Source: Clostridia bacterium
GTDB taxonomy: Bacteria > Bacillota > Clostridia > Christensenellales > CAG-138
NCBI GenBank assembly: GCA_017514685.1
Contig: JAFWJN010000020.1
Location: 1 to 42,787 of the forward strand
Direction of reading: 5' to 3'
Length of the DNA: 42,787 nucleotides
Positions 24,486 through 33,550 of the stretch are shown piece after piece. Below the pieces are notes generated by a model that was given only the letters and a program-made list of their open reading frames with translations, was not told where the DNA came from and did no database searches. Every line of letters begins with the position of its first letter. The first letter of the stretch is position 1. A program made the translations under genes and the position numbers.

Positions 24486-25002
24486 GAAAAAGAGTATCGG
24501 GCAATTGTTCCGCTTTCTGATTGTCGGCGTTTCGAATACGCTGGTCGATCTGATTGTAACGCGCCTTCTTCAGGGAGGATTCGGACTATTGACAAGCCTG
24601 CCTCTTTTGACCTATTATATTCCGAAAGTCATAGGATACGGCTGCGGAATCGTAAACAGTTACTTTTGGAACAGCAGATGGACCTTTAAAGAGAGCAGAA
24701 GACGTGATGCGCGGGAGATGATCAGTTTCCTGGCGGTCAATCTTCTGACCCTCGGTCTGTCGCTCCTTCTGATGTATCTGTTCCGGAATGTATTCGGAAT
24801 CGCTGCTTACTGGGACAGCCTTTTCGCAGAAACAGCATTCGGACGCTTGATTACAGGTGAGTTTTTCTGCACGATTCTGTCAACGGGAATCAGCCTGATT
24901 GTGAACTTTATCGGGAACAAACTGTTTGTTTTCGGAAAAAGAAGCGAAGACCGGTCTGAAGAAAAGACCGAGCCGGAACAGCAGGAGGAAGAGGACAAAT
25001 GA
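24472..25002 (+). CDS. GtrA-family membrane protein
   Basis: A 176-residue protein with four hydrophobic helices. It begins near LFRFLIVGVSNTLVDLIV and has YGCGIVNSYFWNSRWTFKE, the typical GtrA pattern. GtrA proteins are thought to flip or help flip polyprenyl-phosphate-sugars so that outer-face glycosyltransferases can use them. This fits its place behind two such enzymes. The last ~22 residues are strongly acidic (SEDRSEEKTEPEQQEEED), an unusual cytoplasmic tail. The start at 24472 lies inside the preceding gene and the stop overlaps dprA in ATGA. Confidence 0.85.
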   Translation: MSVFEKKSIGQLFRFLIVGVSNTLVDLIVTRLLQGGFGLLTSLPLLTYYIPKVIGYGCGIVNSYFWNSRWTFKESRRRDAREMISFLAVNLLTLGLSLLLMYLFRNVFGIAAYWDSLFAETAFGRLITGEFFCTILSTGISLIVNFIGNKLFVFGKRSEDRSEEKTEPEQQEEEDK

Positions 25003-26135
25003 CGCCGGAAGAACGTCTTTGGCTCTGGTTGAATTATGCAACAGGGCATGATGCTGAACTCTTTTACACGATTCTGGAGCAGATCGGCGACCTTGAGGAA
25101 GCATATGATCTGGTGCAGAACAAAGACTGGGAAGCTTTTGACCAGATGGACCAGTCGATCCGAAACAGGCTTTCTTCCGCAGCGGAAGAGCGGTTTCTGG
25201 AACGCTATACCGGCTGGATGGAGAAGAACGGCGTCAAAATCGTAACCCCTGCATCCGATGACTATCCTGCACTGCTGGAACGGACACAGAATCCGCCTTC
25301 CGTACTGTTTTACCGGGGATTTATGTGCTCGGATCTGAAACTTCCGATTGCGTTTATGTCTTTTTCCAATGCATCTGAATACGGAAAGGATACAGCGCGT
25401 ATTCTAGGAAGGCAGATCGCAGAAAACGGGGGCACAGTGGTCGCGGGTGTGGATAAAGGAATCGGGTCAGCAGCACTGGGCGGCGCTCTGGAATGTGTAC
25501 TGTCTAAGGTCCCGGCGGTAGGGATTCTTCCGTGTGGGATTGATCGGATTCCGGATGGAGAGGAGTCCTTGTGCAGGGAACTTTCCGAACGGGGGTGCTT
25601 GCTTACGGAGTTCCTACCGAAGTCGGATCCGGGCAAAGGAATTGCCGGACGGATGAATAGACTCGCTAAACGTTACAGTCGGGCAATGATCCTGATTGAA
25701 GCAAATCCGGATGCACAGTATACAGGGAAAAACGATTCGCGTCAGGAAAACGGTTGGTATGCTGTTCCGGGACGGATCTCTGATCCGTACAGTTCACTTT
25801 CCAACCGTATGATACGGGAACAAAACGCGAAGCCTGTTCTTGAAATCAATGATATATTGTCCGATTTTTCGGACTTAATCGATCCGCAGAGACAGGAGCA
25901 GAGAGCAAAAAGAAGCATTTCTTTTCTGAAGCTGAATGATCTTGCCCAAAGGATCTATATGGCACTGCGGCAGGGAAACAAGTCCCCGGATGACCTGGCG
26001 GAGTGGGTTGACGCAGAACCGGACGAGATCGAAGAGATGCTTCGGAAGATGAAAAACGCGGAGATCGTAAATACAACCGCTCAGAACCTCTATACGATCG
26101 ACCAGACCAATACAGTTGTTACCTTTGGTGAATAA
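24999..26135 (+). CDS. dprA: DprA/Smf-family DNA-processing protein, divergent
   Basis: A 378-residue protein in the usual dprA position before topA. DprA binds incoming single-stranded DNA and loads RecA during transformation. An N-terminal helical domain (1-95) is followed by the Rossmann-like core (about 100-290) with GILPCGIDRIPDGEESL...LLTEFLP and WYAVPGRI. It ends with a winged-helix-like region (about 305-378). The core is degenerate. The usual VGSR is MSFS, RGID is KGIG, FPxRNR is AGRMNR, and SGSLITA is absent. The N- and C-terminal parts remain recognisable, so the fold is probably kept while DNA binding may be altered. It is translationally coupled to GtrA (ATGA). Confidence 0.8.
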   Translation: MTPEERLWLWLNYATGHDAELFYTILEQIGDLEEAYDLVQNKDWEAFDQMDQSIRNRLSSAAEERFLERYTGWMEKNGVKIVTPASDDYPALLERTQNPPSVLFYRGFMCSDLKLPIAFMSFSNASEYGKDTARILGRQIAENGGTVVAGVDKGIGSAALGGALECVLSKVPAVGILPCGIDRIPDGEESLCRELSERGCLLTEFLPKSDPGKGIAGRMNRLAKRYSRAMILIEANPDAQYTGKNDSRQENGWYAVPGRISDPYSSLSNRMIREQNAKPVLEINDILSDFSDLIDPQRQEQRAKRSISFLKLNDLAQRIYMALRQGNKSPDDLAEWVDAEPDEIEEMLRKMKNAEIVNTTAQNLYTIDQTNTVVTFGE

Positions 26136-26194
26136 ACAGAATCAATTCATACGATTGATCGGATACATATCATTATTATTAGGAGAACTCAAAG

Positions 26195-28279
26195 ATGGCG
26201 GATACGCTGGTAATCGTGGAATCGCCCGCAAAGGCGAAGACCATCGGAAAATTTTTAGGAACAAAATATAAAGTCATTGCATCCAACGGACACATCCGTG
26301 ACCTGCCAAAGTCAGCTCTCGGCGTGGACCCGGAGAAGAATTTCGCGTGTAAGTATATCACGCTGCGCGGAAGAGGCGATGTTCTGGAAACGATTCGCAG
26401 GGAAGCAAAGGAAGCAAACCGAGTCCTTCTGGCAACCGACCCTGACCGCGAAGGAGAAGCCATTTCATGGCATCTGGCGCAGGTCTTGAATCTCGATCTG
26501 AAGGATAAGTGCAGGATCGAGTTCAATGAGATCACTGCGAATGCGGTCAAAGGATCGATTAAAAAACCCAGAACAATCAACATGGATCTGGTGGACGCGC
26601 AGCAGGCGCGCCGCGTGCTGGATCGTCTGGTCGGATATAAGATCAGCCCGATTCTGTGGCATAAAGTTCAGAAAGGGCTTTCAGCCGGACGAGTTCAGTC
26701 GGTTGTAACCCGCATTATCTGCGACAGGGAAGAAGAAATCAATGATTTTGTTCCGGAAGAATACTGGGTGATCACCGCAAAACTCAACGGGGCGAAACTC
26801 TTTGAGGCGCGCTATTATGGCGAGCAGGGAAAGAAACGGGATGTTCATAACGAGGCGGAAGCAAACGAAATCAAGAACCGTGTCACAGGGGCGTCCTTTG
26901 TGGTAACGGAATGCAAGACGGCGGATAAGCGCAAACATGCTCCGGCACCCTTTACGACTTCAGGCCTCCAGCAGGATGCGTCCAGGAAACTTGGCTTTAC
27001 GACAAAGAGAACCATGATGGTTGCTCAGCAGCTCTATGAAGGCGTGGAACTCGGCAAACGCGGTCCGGTCGGATTGATTTCCTATATCCGTACTGATTCT
27101 GTCCGAATTGCCAATGAAGCGCAGGATGCTGCAAGAGCTTTTATCGGTGAGACATACGGAGAAAAGTATGTGCCTGAGAAGCCGAACATTTACAAGGGAA
27201 GACGCGGAGCACAGGATGCGCACGAAGCAATTCGTCCGACCGATGTTCAGAATACCCCGAAATCGCTGAAAGCATTTCTCAGCGCGGATCAATATAAGCT
27301 TTATAAGCTGATCTACGAACGGTTCCTGGCAAGCCAGATGAGCGAGGCAGTCCAGGCGGTGACACAAGTTACGTTCGACGCCAATGGGGCAACGTTCAAG
27401 GCATCCGGAGCCAGAACGCTGTTTGACGGTTATACTGCCGTATATACGGAAAGCCGTGAAGAAGGGGAAGAGGAAGTTGCTCTCCCGCCGATCGAGAATG
27501 GAGATGCGTTCTCAGCGAAATCCGTTGAAACGCAGCAGAAGTTCACACAGCCTCCCGCACGATACACAGAAGCAACGCTGGTGCGTACGCTTGAGGAAAA
27601 AGGAATCGGCCGTCCTTCTACTTATGCTCCGACAATTTCCACCGTCATAGACCGCGGATATGTTGCCAGGGACAAGAAAATCCTGACGCCTACGGAGCTT
27701 GGATTCATCGTAACGAACCTGATGAAGAAGAGTTTCCCGGATATCGTAGATATCGCTTTTACAGCGAACATGGAGGAAGAACTGGACGAAGTGGAAGAAG
27801 GAAAAGTCGATTGGACGAAACTTCTGAAAAACTTCTATGATCCATTTATGGAAACCGTCAAAATCGCCGATAAAGAAGTCGACAAGATCAAGATACCGGA
27901 CGAAGTCAGTGATGTTGTCTGCGACCGGTGCGGCGCGAAGATGGTATATAAAAACGGAAGGTTCGGAAGATTTTTGGCTTGCCCGAATTTCCCAACCTGC
28001 CGTAATACGATGCCGATCGTTGAAAAGATCGATGTGCCCTGTCCAAAGTGCGGAGCAGCGCTGATCAAGCGTCATAACAAGAAGAACAAGGTCTTCTATG
28101 GCTGCGAGCGGTATCCGGAATGCGATTTTATCAGCGGGTACCTTCCGGTCAGCATGAAATGCCCCAAGTGCGGCGGATATATGGTGCAGAAGCGCGGACA
28201 GAACGGTACGTTCATCGCCTGCGCGGATTCCAAGTGCGGTTACGTTCATAGAAAGACGAAAAAAGAAGATGACAAATAA
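26195..28279 (+). CDS. topA: DNA topoisomerase I
   Basis: A 694-residue type IA topoisomerase that relaxes negative supercoils. The TOPRIM domain holds [16 protein letters not shown] and TDPDREGEA (81-89). The active-site Tyr297 lies in [14 protein letters not shown]. Three C-terminal four-cysteine zinc ribbons follow (CDRCGAKM..., CPKCGAAL..., CPKCGGYM...), each with its second CxxxxxC pair. GGAGAA at 26181-26186 precedes the ATG at 26195. It comes 59 bases after dprA with no clear promoter, so read-through is likely. The stop overlaps trmFO by 11 bases. Confidence 0.97.
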   Translation: MADTLVIVESPAKAKTIGKFLGTKYKVIASNGHIRDLPKSALGVDPEKNFACKYITLRGRGDVLETIRREAKEANRVLLATDPDREGEAISWHLAQVLNLDLKDKCRIEFNEITANAVKGSIKKPRTINMDLVDAQQARRVLDRLVGYKISPILWHKVQKGLSAGRVQSVVTRIICDREEEINDFVPEEYWVITAKLNGAKLFEARYYGEQGKKRDVHNEAEANEIKNRVTGASFVVTECKTADKRKHAPAPFTTSGLQQDASRKLGFTTKRTMMVAQQLYEGVELGKRGPVGLISYIRTDSVRIANEAQDAARAFIGETYGEKYVPEKPNIYKGRRGAQDAHEAIRPTDVQNTPKSLKAFLSADQYKLYKLIYERFLASQMSEAVQAVTQVTFDANGATFKASGARTLFDGYTAVYTESREEGEEEVALPPIENGDAFSAKSVETQQKFTQPPARYTEATLVRTLEEKGIGRPSTYAPTISTVIDRGYVARDKKILTPTELGFIVTNLMKKSFPDIVDIAFTANMEEELDEVEEGKVDWTKLLKNFYDPFMETVKIADKEVDKIKIPDEVSDVVCDRCGAKMVYKNGRFGRFLACPNFPTCRNTMPIVEKIDVPCPKCGAALIKRHNKKNKVFYGCERYPECDFISGYLPVSMKCPKCGGYMVQKRGQNGTFIACADSKCGYVHRKTKKEDDK

Positions 28280-29558
28280 GATTACAGTCGTCGGCGCGGG
28301 ACTGGCCGGTTCGGAAGCAGCTTATCAGCTTTTAAAAAGAGGCTTCTGCGTGACGCTGTACGAGATGAAACCGAAAAAGTATTCACCGGCTCATAAGAAA
28401 GAGACTTTTGCGGAACTGGTCTGTTCCAACTCGCTTCGTTCCGACCGTATTGAAAATGCGGTTGGTCTTCTGAAGGAAGAATTGAGAAATCTGGATTCGC
28501 TGATCTTGAAGTGCGCGGATGAGACGCGCGTTCCTGCGGGAGGAGCGCTTGCCGTTGACCGGGACGGGTTTTCGGAGCTTGTGACAAAGCGTCTGAAAGA
28601 GTTCGAGAATCTGACGGTAGTTCATGAGGAGGTAACGGATATTCCTTCCTCTCCATGTATTGTCGCAAGCGGCCCTTTGACCAGCGATGCTTTGTATGAA
28701 GCAATTGAAAAGCGGCTTGGTACGACTCTGCATTTTTATGATGCGGCGGCGCCGATCGTCACGAAGGAGTCACTGAATTTTGATAAAATCTATGCCGCGT
28801 CCCGGTATGGCAGGGGAGAAGATTACCTGAACTGCCCTATGACGAAGGAAGAGTATTTCGCGTTCTACCGGGAACTGGTCAACGCTGAAACCGCTCCGCT
28901 GCATACGTTTGAAACACCGCGCGTGTTTGAAGGGTGCATGCCGGTCGAAATTATGGCCAAAAGAGGAGAGATGACACTGGCATACGGACCTATGAAACCG
29001 GTCGGGCTGGAAATCGACGGAAAGCGGCCGTTCGCTGTTGTCCAGTTAAGGCGCGACAATGCGGACGATACACTCTACAACCTGGTCGGATTTCAGACAA
29101 ATCTCAAGTTCGGGGAACAAAGACGGGTATTCGGAATGATACCGGGGCTGGAGAATGCTGAATATGTCCGGTACGGTGTGATGCACCGGAATACGTTTTT
29201 GAACAGTCCCAAACTGCTGAACGCGGATTTTTCCACGAAAGCAGATCCTCTCTGCTTCTTCGCGGGGCAGATGACAGGCGTGGAAGGATATGTGGAATCT
29301 GCGGCAAGCGGCTGGACGGCAGGCGTCAGTCTGGCGCGGAAGCTGAACGGGCAGGAACCTTTGGATTTAACATCAGAGACAGCGATTGGATCACTTGGAC
29401 ATTACGTTGCTGAATACAGCGGAAATGATTTTCAGCCGATGAACGTTACCTTCGGCATCATGGATTCCTGGCCGGAACGGATCCGGAACAAACAGGAACG
29501 TTATCACAAAATTGCGGAGCGTTCACTGGAACGTATTCGAAACGGAAAGATTTTTTAA
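28269..29558 (+). CDS. trmFO: Methylenetetrahydrofolate-tRNA-(uracil-5-)-methyltransferase TrmFO
   Basis: A 429-residue folate- and FAD-dependent enzyme that makes m5U54 in the T-loop of tRNA. The FAD motif [12 protein letters not shown] begins at residue 7. Cys52 ([10 protein letters not shown]) and Cys223 ([10 protein letters not shown]) match the functional cysteines of the Bacillus enzyme. The C-terminal part has GYVESAASG and [10 protein letters not shown]. It starts inside topA at 28269. In Bacillus the order is topA-trmFO-xerC-hslV. xerC is absent here and hslV starts 11 bases later. Confidence 0.96.
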   Translation: MTNKITVVGAGLAGSEAAYQLLKRGFCVTLYEMKPKKYSPAHKKETFAELVCSNSLRSDRIENAVGLLKEELRNLDSLILKCADETRVPAGGALAVDRDGFSELVTKRLKEFENLTVVHEEVTDIPSSPCIVASGPLTSDALYEAIEKRLGTTLHFYDAAAPIVTKESLNFDKIYAASRYGRGEDYLNCPMTKEEYFAFYRELVNAETAPLHTFETPRVFEGCMPVEIMAKRGEMTLAYGPMKPVGLEIDGKRPFAVVQLRRDNADDTLYNLVGFQTNLKFGEQRRVFGMIPGLENAEYVRYGVMHRNTFLNSPKLLNADFSTKADPLCFFAGQMTGVEGYVESAASGWTAGVSLARKLNGQEPLDLTSETAIGSLGHYVAEYSGNDFQPMNVTFGIMDSWPERIRNKQERYHKIAERSLERIRNGKIF

Positions 29559-29568
29559 CGGAGGAACT

Positions 29569-30102
29569 ATGGATCTTCAGGGAACAACTATTTTAGCCGT
29601 GAAACGCGACGGAAAGACCGCGGTATGCGGGGATGGTCAGATCACATTGGGACAGCAGGCGGTTATGAAAGCGTCTGCAAAGAAAGTGCGGCGTTTGTAC
29701 CATGACCGCGTTGTAGTCGGGTTTGCCGGATCTGTTGCGGACGCATTCAGCCTTTGCGACCGGTTTGAAGAGAAACTGCAGATGTACGGTGGAGCATTGA
29801 CCCGTTCCGCCATTGCACTTGCCCAGGACTGGCGGAACGATAAAGTGATGCGGAAACTGGAAGCAATGATGATCGTTGCGGACAAAGACAATTTACTGGT
29901 CCTCTCCGGCACAGGCGAAGTGATCGAGCCGGACGACGGAGTTGCGGCAATCGGTTCGGGCGGCCTTTATGCACTGGCTGCTGCGAAAGCCTTGATTCAG
30001 AACACAGATCTGCCCGCCCGGGAAATTGCTGAGAAGGGTTTGAGAATCGCAGGGGAAATCTGTATCTTTACGAACGGAAACCTGACGATTGAGGAGGTGT
30101 GA
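29569..30102 (+). CDS. hslV: ATP-dependent protease peptidase subunit HslV
   Basis: A 177-residue proteasome-like peptidase that forms the chamber of HslUV. The ATG at 29569 with GGAGGAA gives [15 protein letters not shown]. The catalytic threonine Thr6 must be exposed by removing five residues, as in Thermotoga (MKFHGTTI). This is unlike B. subtilis CodW, where a serine near the start is used. [33 protein letters not shown] and [15 protein letters not shown] are all typical. It overlaps hslU by one base. Confidence 0.96.
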   Translation: MDLQGTTILAVKRDGKTAVCGDGQITLGQQAVMKASAKKVRRLYHDRVVVGFAGSVADAFSLCDRFEEKLQMYGGALTRSAIALAQDWRNDKVMRKLEAMMIVADKDNLLVLSGTGEVIEPDDGVAAIGSGGLYALAAAKALIQNTDLPAREIAEKGLRIAGEICIFTNGNLTIEEV

Positions 30103-31487
30103 TGAGTATGATGACTCCGAAACAAATCGTCGATGCGCTTGATCGTTATATCATCGGTCAGGAAGAAGCAAAGCGCGCTGTCGCAATCGCATTGCGGAAC
30201 CGCTATCGCCGTTCCTGCCTGTCAGAAGAACTCCGTGAGGAGATTACTCCCAAAAACATTATTATGCTTGGACCGACAGGCGTCGGAAAAACCGAGATTG
30301 CACGCCGGCTCGCAAAGCTTGTGGATGCGCCATTCATAAAAGTTGAGGCAACGAAATTTACAGAAGTCGGATATGTTGGCAAAGATGTTGAGAGCATGAT
30401 CCGGGATCTGGTCGAGGAATCGATCCGGCTCACAAAAAACATCAAAATGAACGAAGTAAAATCCGCGGCAGAAGCAGCGACCGAGGCAAGAATCGTGGAG
30501 CTGCTGCTTCCGAACGCCAAAAAACATCGTCCTCCGGTGAATCCGCTTCAGTACCTGCTTGGCTCCGGAACGGTGCAGGAAAGTGAAGAACCGAAGCAGA
30601 CAGAAGAAGAGAAGGAAAAGACCCGTTCCTTAAGGGAACAGACGCTCGGGCGTCTGCGGGCAGGCCTTCTGGAAAATGAGATCATAGAGATCGAAGTGGA
30701 AGAGAGCTCAGCAAGCCCGATTCTAGCCATGGGCGTTGATATGGATCTCGGCTCGGTCCTCGGAGATATGCTTCCCAAAAAGCGTAAGCAGAAAAAGATG
30801 CCGGTTTCACAGGCAAGGCCGATTCTGATGCAGCAGGAGAGCGAGAAGAGAATTGATATGGACGATGTCAATCGTCTGGCTCTGATCAATGCGGAGCAGA
30901 ACGGTATCATCTTCCTGGATGAAATCGATAAGATTGCCGGAGCAGCAAACCGCGGCGGTGCAGATGTATCCCGTGAAGGTGTTCAGAGAGATATTTTGCC
31001 GATTGTTGAGGGCACGACGGTATCGACAAAGTACGGACCAATCAAAACAGATTTTATTCTCTTCATTGGTGCAGGTGCATTCCATGTCTCCAAAGTCAGC
31101 GATCTGATTCCGGAATTACAAGGCCGGTTCCCGATCCGCGTTACATTGAAAGACCTGACGGAAGAGGATTTTTATAACATTTTAACACAACCGGACAATG
31201 CCGTAACAAAACAGTACGCGGCGCTGCTTCGCCCGGACAACGTAAATCTGTCTTTCACGGAAGATGCTCTGAGAGAGATTGCAAAGTATGCATTCCGGGC
31301 AAATGAACAGAATGAGAATATCGGCGCACGCCGTTTGCACACCGTGATGGAGAATCTGCTGAATGATATCTCTTTCAATGCGAACGGTCAGCATCCGTTA
31401 ATCGATGTTGTGATTGACGGTGAGTATGTTGATTCTCATTTGGATTCTGAATGGACGGAAGATAATATCCATAAGTATATTTTATAA
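30102..31487 (+). CDS. hslU: HslUV protease ATPase subunit HslU
   Basis: A 461-residue AAA+ unfoldase that feeds substrates to HslV. It begins TPKQIVDALDRYIIGQ. Walker A is GPTGVGKT (57-64), the pore loop is GYVGKDVESM, and Walker B is IIFLDEIDKI followed by sensor motifs up to NIGARRLHTVME. The I domain (about 110-235) is rich in charged residues. GAGGAGG at 30091-30097 serves ATG codons at 30102, 30108 or 30111. The first is used here but 30108 has better spacing. codY, which follows hslU in Bacillus, is not present. The next gene is RNase J. Confidence 0.96.
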   Translation: MSMMTPKQIVDALDRYIIGQEEAKRAVAIALRNRYRRSCLSEELREEITPKNIIMLGPTGVGKTEIARRLAKLVDAPFIKVEATKFTEVGYVGKDVESMIRDLVEESIRLTKNIKMNEVKSAAEAATEARIVELLLPNAKKHRPPVNPLQYLLGSGTVQESEEPKQTEEEKEKTRSLREQTLGRLRAGLLENEIIEIEVEESSASPILAMGVDMDLGSVLGDMLPKKRKQKKMPVSQARPILMQQESEKRIDMDDVNRLALINAEQNGIIFLDEIDKIAGAANRGGADVSREGVQRDILPIVEGTTVSTKYGPIKTDFILFIGAGAFHVSKVSDLIPELQGRFPIRVTLKDLTEEDFYNILTQPDNAVTKQYAALLRPDNVNLSFTEDALREIAKYAFRANEQNENIGARRLHTVMENLLNDISFNANGQHPLIDVVIDGEYVDSHLDSEWTEDNIHKYIL

Positions 31488-31507
31488 TAAAGCAAGGTGA
31501 GATTAGC

Positions 31508-33163
31508 ACGAATCGAAAATCACATAAATTAAGGATCATCCCGCTCGGAGGAGTCGGGGAGATCGGGAAAAATATGACAGTCCTTGAATATGGGGACGAT
31601 ATCATTATCATAGACTGTGGTATCAGCTTTCCGGATGACGAGATGCCCGGAATCGATGTTGTGATCCCGGATATGACATATCTGGAGAGCAATCAGGACC
31701 GCATCAAAGGCATGTTGATTACGCACGGACATGAGGATCATATCGGCGCAATTCCGTTTGCTATGCAGAAGTTCCTTTGTCCGATTTACGGTACAACATT
31801 TACAAATGCGCTGATCCGGCACAAACTGGATGAGCACCATATAGAAAACGTTGAGCTTCATGATGTCAGACCGGGTGAGACTGTTGAACTCGGATCGATG
31901 AAAGTGGAGTTTATCAAAACAAGTCATTCCATCGCGGGTGCAGTAGGACTGGCTATTATGACGCCAATCGGAACGGTAATCCACACCGGGGATTTTAAAA
32001 TCGATCTGACACCGATGGATGGAGAACCGATTAATATCAATCGTTTCGCTTACTATGGAAGCAAAGGCGTTTTAGCTTTGCTGTCGGACAGCACAAATGC
32101 GGAACGGACAGGATATACGCAATCAGAACGAGAAATTGGAAAGACTTTTGAATCTGTCTTTTCTCAGGCAAAAGGCCGCGTGATCGTAGCTACCTTCGCT
32201 TCCAATGTGTACCGGATGCAGCAGGTGGCAGATGTCGCAATCGAGCATGGCCGTGTTGTCTGCTTCCAGGGCAGAAGCATGGAGCAGATTGTAGGAATCG
32301 CCCAGGAGCTGGGATATATGCATATTCCGGAAGAAAAAATCGTTCAGCTGGATAAATTGAAGGACTACCGGGACGAGCAGATCTGCGTTATGACAACCGG
32401 CAGCCAAGGTGAACCGATGAGCGGGCTTTTCCGCATGGCTAACGCAACTCATAAACTGAATGTCGGAGCGGGGGATACGGTCATTATATCGGCATCCGCA
32501 ATTCCGGGGAATGAGCTTGGAGTAGCAAGAGTTATCAACCAACTGTACGAAAAAGGCGCACATGTGGTATACGACCAGATGGCTGATGTGCATGTTTCCG
32601 GCCATGCATGCCGTGAAGAACTGAAGCTGATGCTCTCTATTACCAAACCGAAGTATTTTATTCCGGTGCATGGAGAAGCAAGACACCTCAGAATACATGC
32701 AGGACTGGGAGAACAGATGGGAATCAGGAAAGAGAATATCTTCATTCCCCAGCTCGGCGGAATTATTGAACTGACATCAAGAAAAGGAATTCAGAGCGGA
32801 ACAGTACCTGCCGGAAGCGTTATGGTAGATGGGCTGGCGGGAATCGAGGACATCGTTCTGAACGACCGGAAACTTCTGAGCAAGGATGGAGTTGTTCTGG
32901 TAATCATCACAATGGATGGGGAAACCGGAAGACTCTGTGCGCCTGTTGAAATCATGTCCCGCGGATTTATCTATATGAAAGAAGCGGAAGAACTGATTGA
33001 AGAGTCGGTGAAACTGGTGAAAGAGGAAGCGGGACGTTTCGAAGAAGCTGATAAGAGCGAATATACGGAAATCAAGAACGCCATCAAGAGCCGACTAAAA
33101 TCTTATCTTTACGCAAAGACACACAGGCATCCTATGATTGTACCGTTTACGATAGAGATCTGA
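31508..33163 (+). CDS. rnj: Ribonuclease J, probable non-standard start codon
   Basis: A 551-residue metallo-beta-lactamase/beta-CASP RNase that degrades mRNA and trims rRNA from the 5' end. The metal-binding motif THGHEDH (His73, His75, Asp77, His78) is one position from that of B. subtilis RNase J1 (His74) with the start chosen here. SHSIAG, HTGDFKIDLTP, SDSTNAERTGYT and VHGEARHL follow. The conserved first strand IIPLGGVGEIGKN lies before the first ATG (31574). Between the in-frame stop at 31472 and that ATG there is no ATG, GTG or TTG. AAGGTGA lies at 31494-31500. ACG at 31508 gives the natural N-terminus, and ATT at 31502 is the alternative. A sequencing error is possible. Confidence 0.93.
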   Translation, partial: TNRKSHKLRIIPLGGVGEIGKNMTVLEYGDDIIIIDCGISFPDDEMPGIDVVIPDMTYLESNQDRIKGMLITHGHEDHIGAIPFAMQKFLCPIYGTTFTNALIRHKLDEHHIENVELHDVRPGETVELGSMKVEFIKTSHSIAGAVGLAIMTPIGTVIHTGDFKIDLTPMDGEPININRFAYYGSKGVLALLSDSTNAERTGYTQSEREIGKTFESVFSQAKGRVIVATFASNVYRMQQVADVAIEHGRVVCFQGRSMEQIVGIAQELGYMHIPEEKIVQLDKLKDYRDEQICVMTTGSQGEPMSGLFRMANATHKLNVGAGDTVIISASAIPGNELGVARVINQLYEKGAHVVYDQMADVHVSGHACREELKLMLSITKPKYFIPVHGEARHLRIHAGLGEQMGIRKENIFIPQLGGIIELTSRKGIQSGTVPAGSVMVDGLAGIEDIVLNDRKLLSKDGVVLVIITMDGETGRLCAPVEIMSRGFIYMKEAEELIEESVKLVKEEAGRFEEADKSEYTEIKNAIKSRLKSYLYAKTHRHPMIVPFTIEI

Positions 33164-33193
33164 GAAGCGAAGAATAAAGGAGAACCACCTGAA

Positions 33194-33535
33194 ATGGTCT
33201 ATGATAACGCAAGAAAACTTGCACAGGAATTGAGAGAAAGCGATGAATACCGCGCATACTGCGAGGCAAGAGACCGCGCTTTTCAGAATGAATCCACAAA
33301 GAACCTGATTGCTGAATACCATAAGCTTCAGATGAAAGCGCAGGCAAATGCAATCAGCGGAGAGAAGAATGAGGAACTGCTTCAGAAACTGCAGAAGCTC
33401 GGAGAACTGCTTCAGTTCGATATGGACGCGGCATCTTTTCTAATGGCGGAATATCGGATGAACTCTATGCTGGGTGACGTTTACAAGATTTTAGCGGAAG
33501 CAATCGATATTGATCTTTCAGCACTGGAAGCATAA
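33194..33535 (+). CDS. YlbF/YmcA family protein
   Basis: A 113-residue, mostly helical protein of the Com_YlbF family. The pattern ARKLAQELRESDEYRAYCEARDRAFQNESTKNLIAEYHKLQ is typical. In Bacillus YlbF and YmcA with YaaT form a complex that directs RNase Y to mRNAs and supports competence and sporulation. Here the gene lies 30 bases after RNase J and 15 before mltG. The RNase J neighbour is suggestive of a role in RNA turnover, which is inference. An AGGAGAA at 33178-33184 supports the ATG at 33194. Which paralogue it corresponds to is unclear. Confidence 0.85.
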   Translation: MVYDNARKLAQELRESDEYRAYCEARDRAFQNESTKNLIAEYHKLQMKAQANAISGEKNEELLQKLQKLGELLQFDMDAASFLMAEYRMNSMLGDVYKILAEAIDIDLSALEA

Positions 33536-33550
33536 GAAAGGAGGATCCAT

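Noticed and set aside
31574-33163. RNase J starting at the first ATG (31574)
   Set aside because: This would remove the conserved first strand (PLGGVGEIGKN) of the catalytic fold, which is clearly encoded upstream in the same frame.
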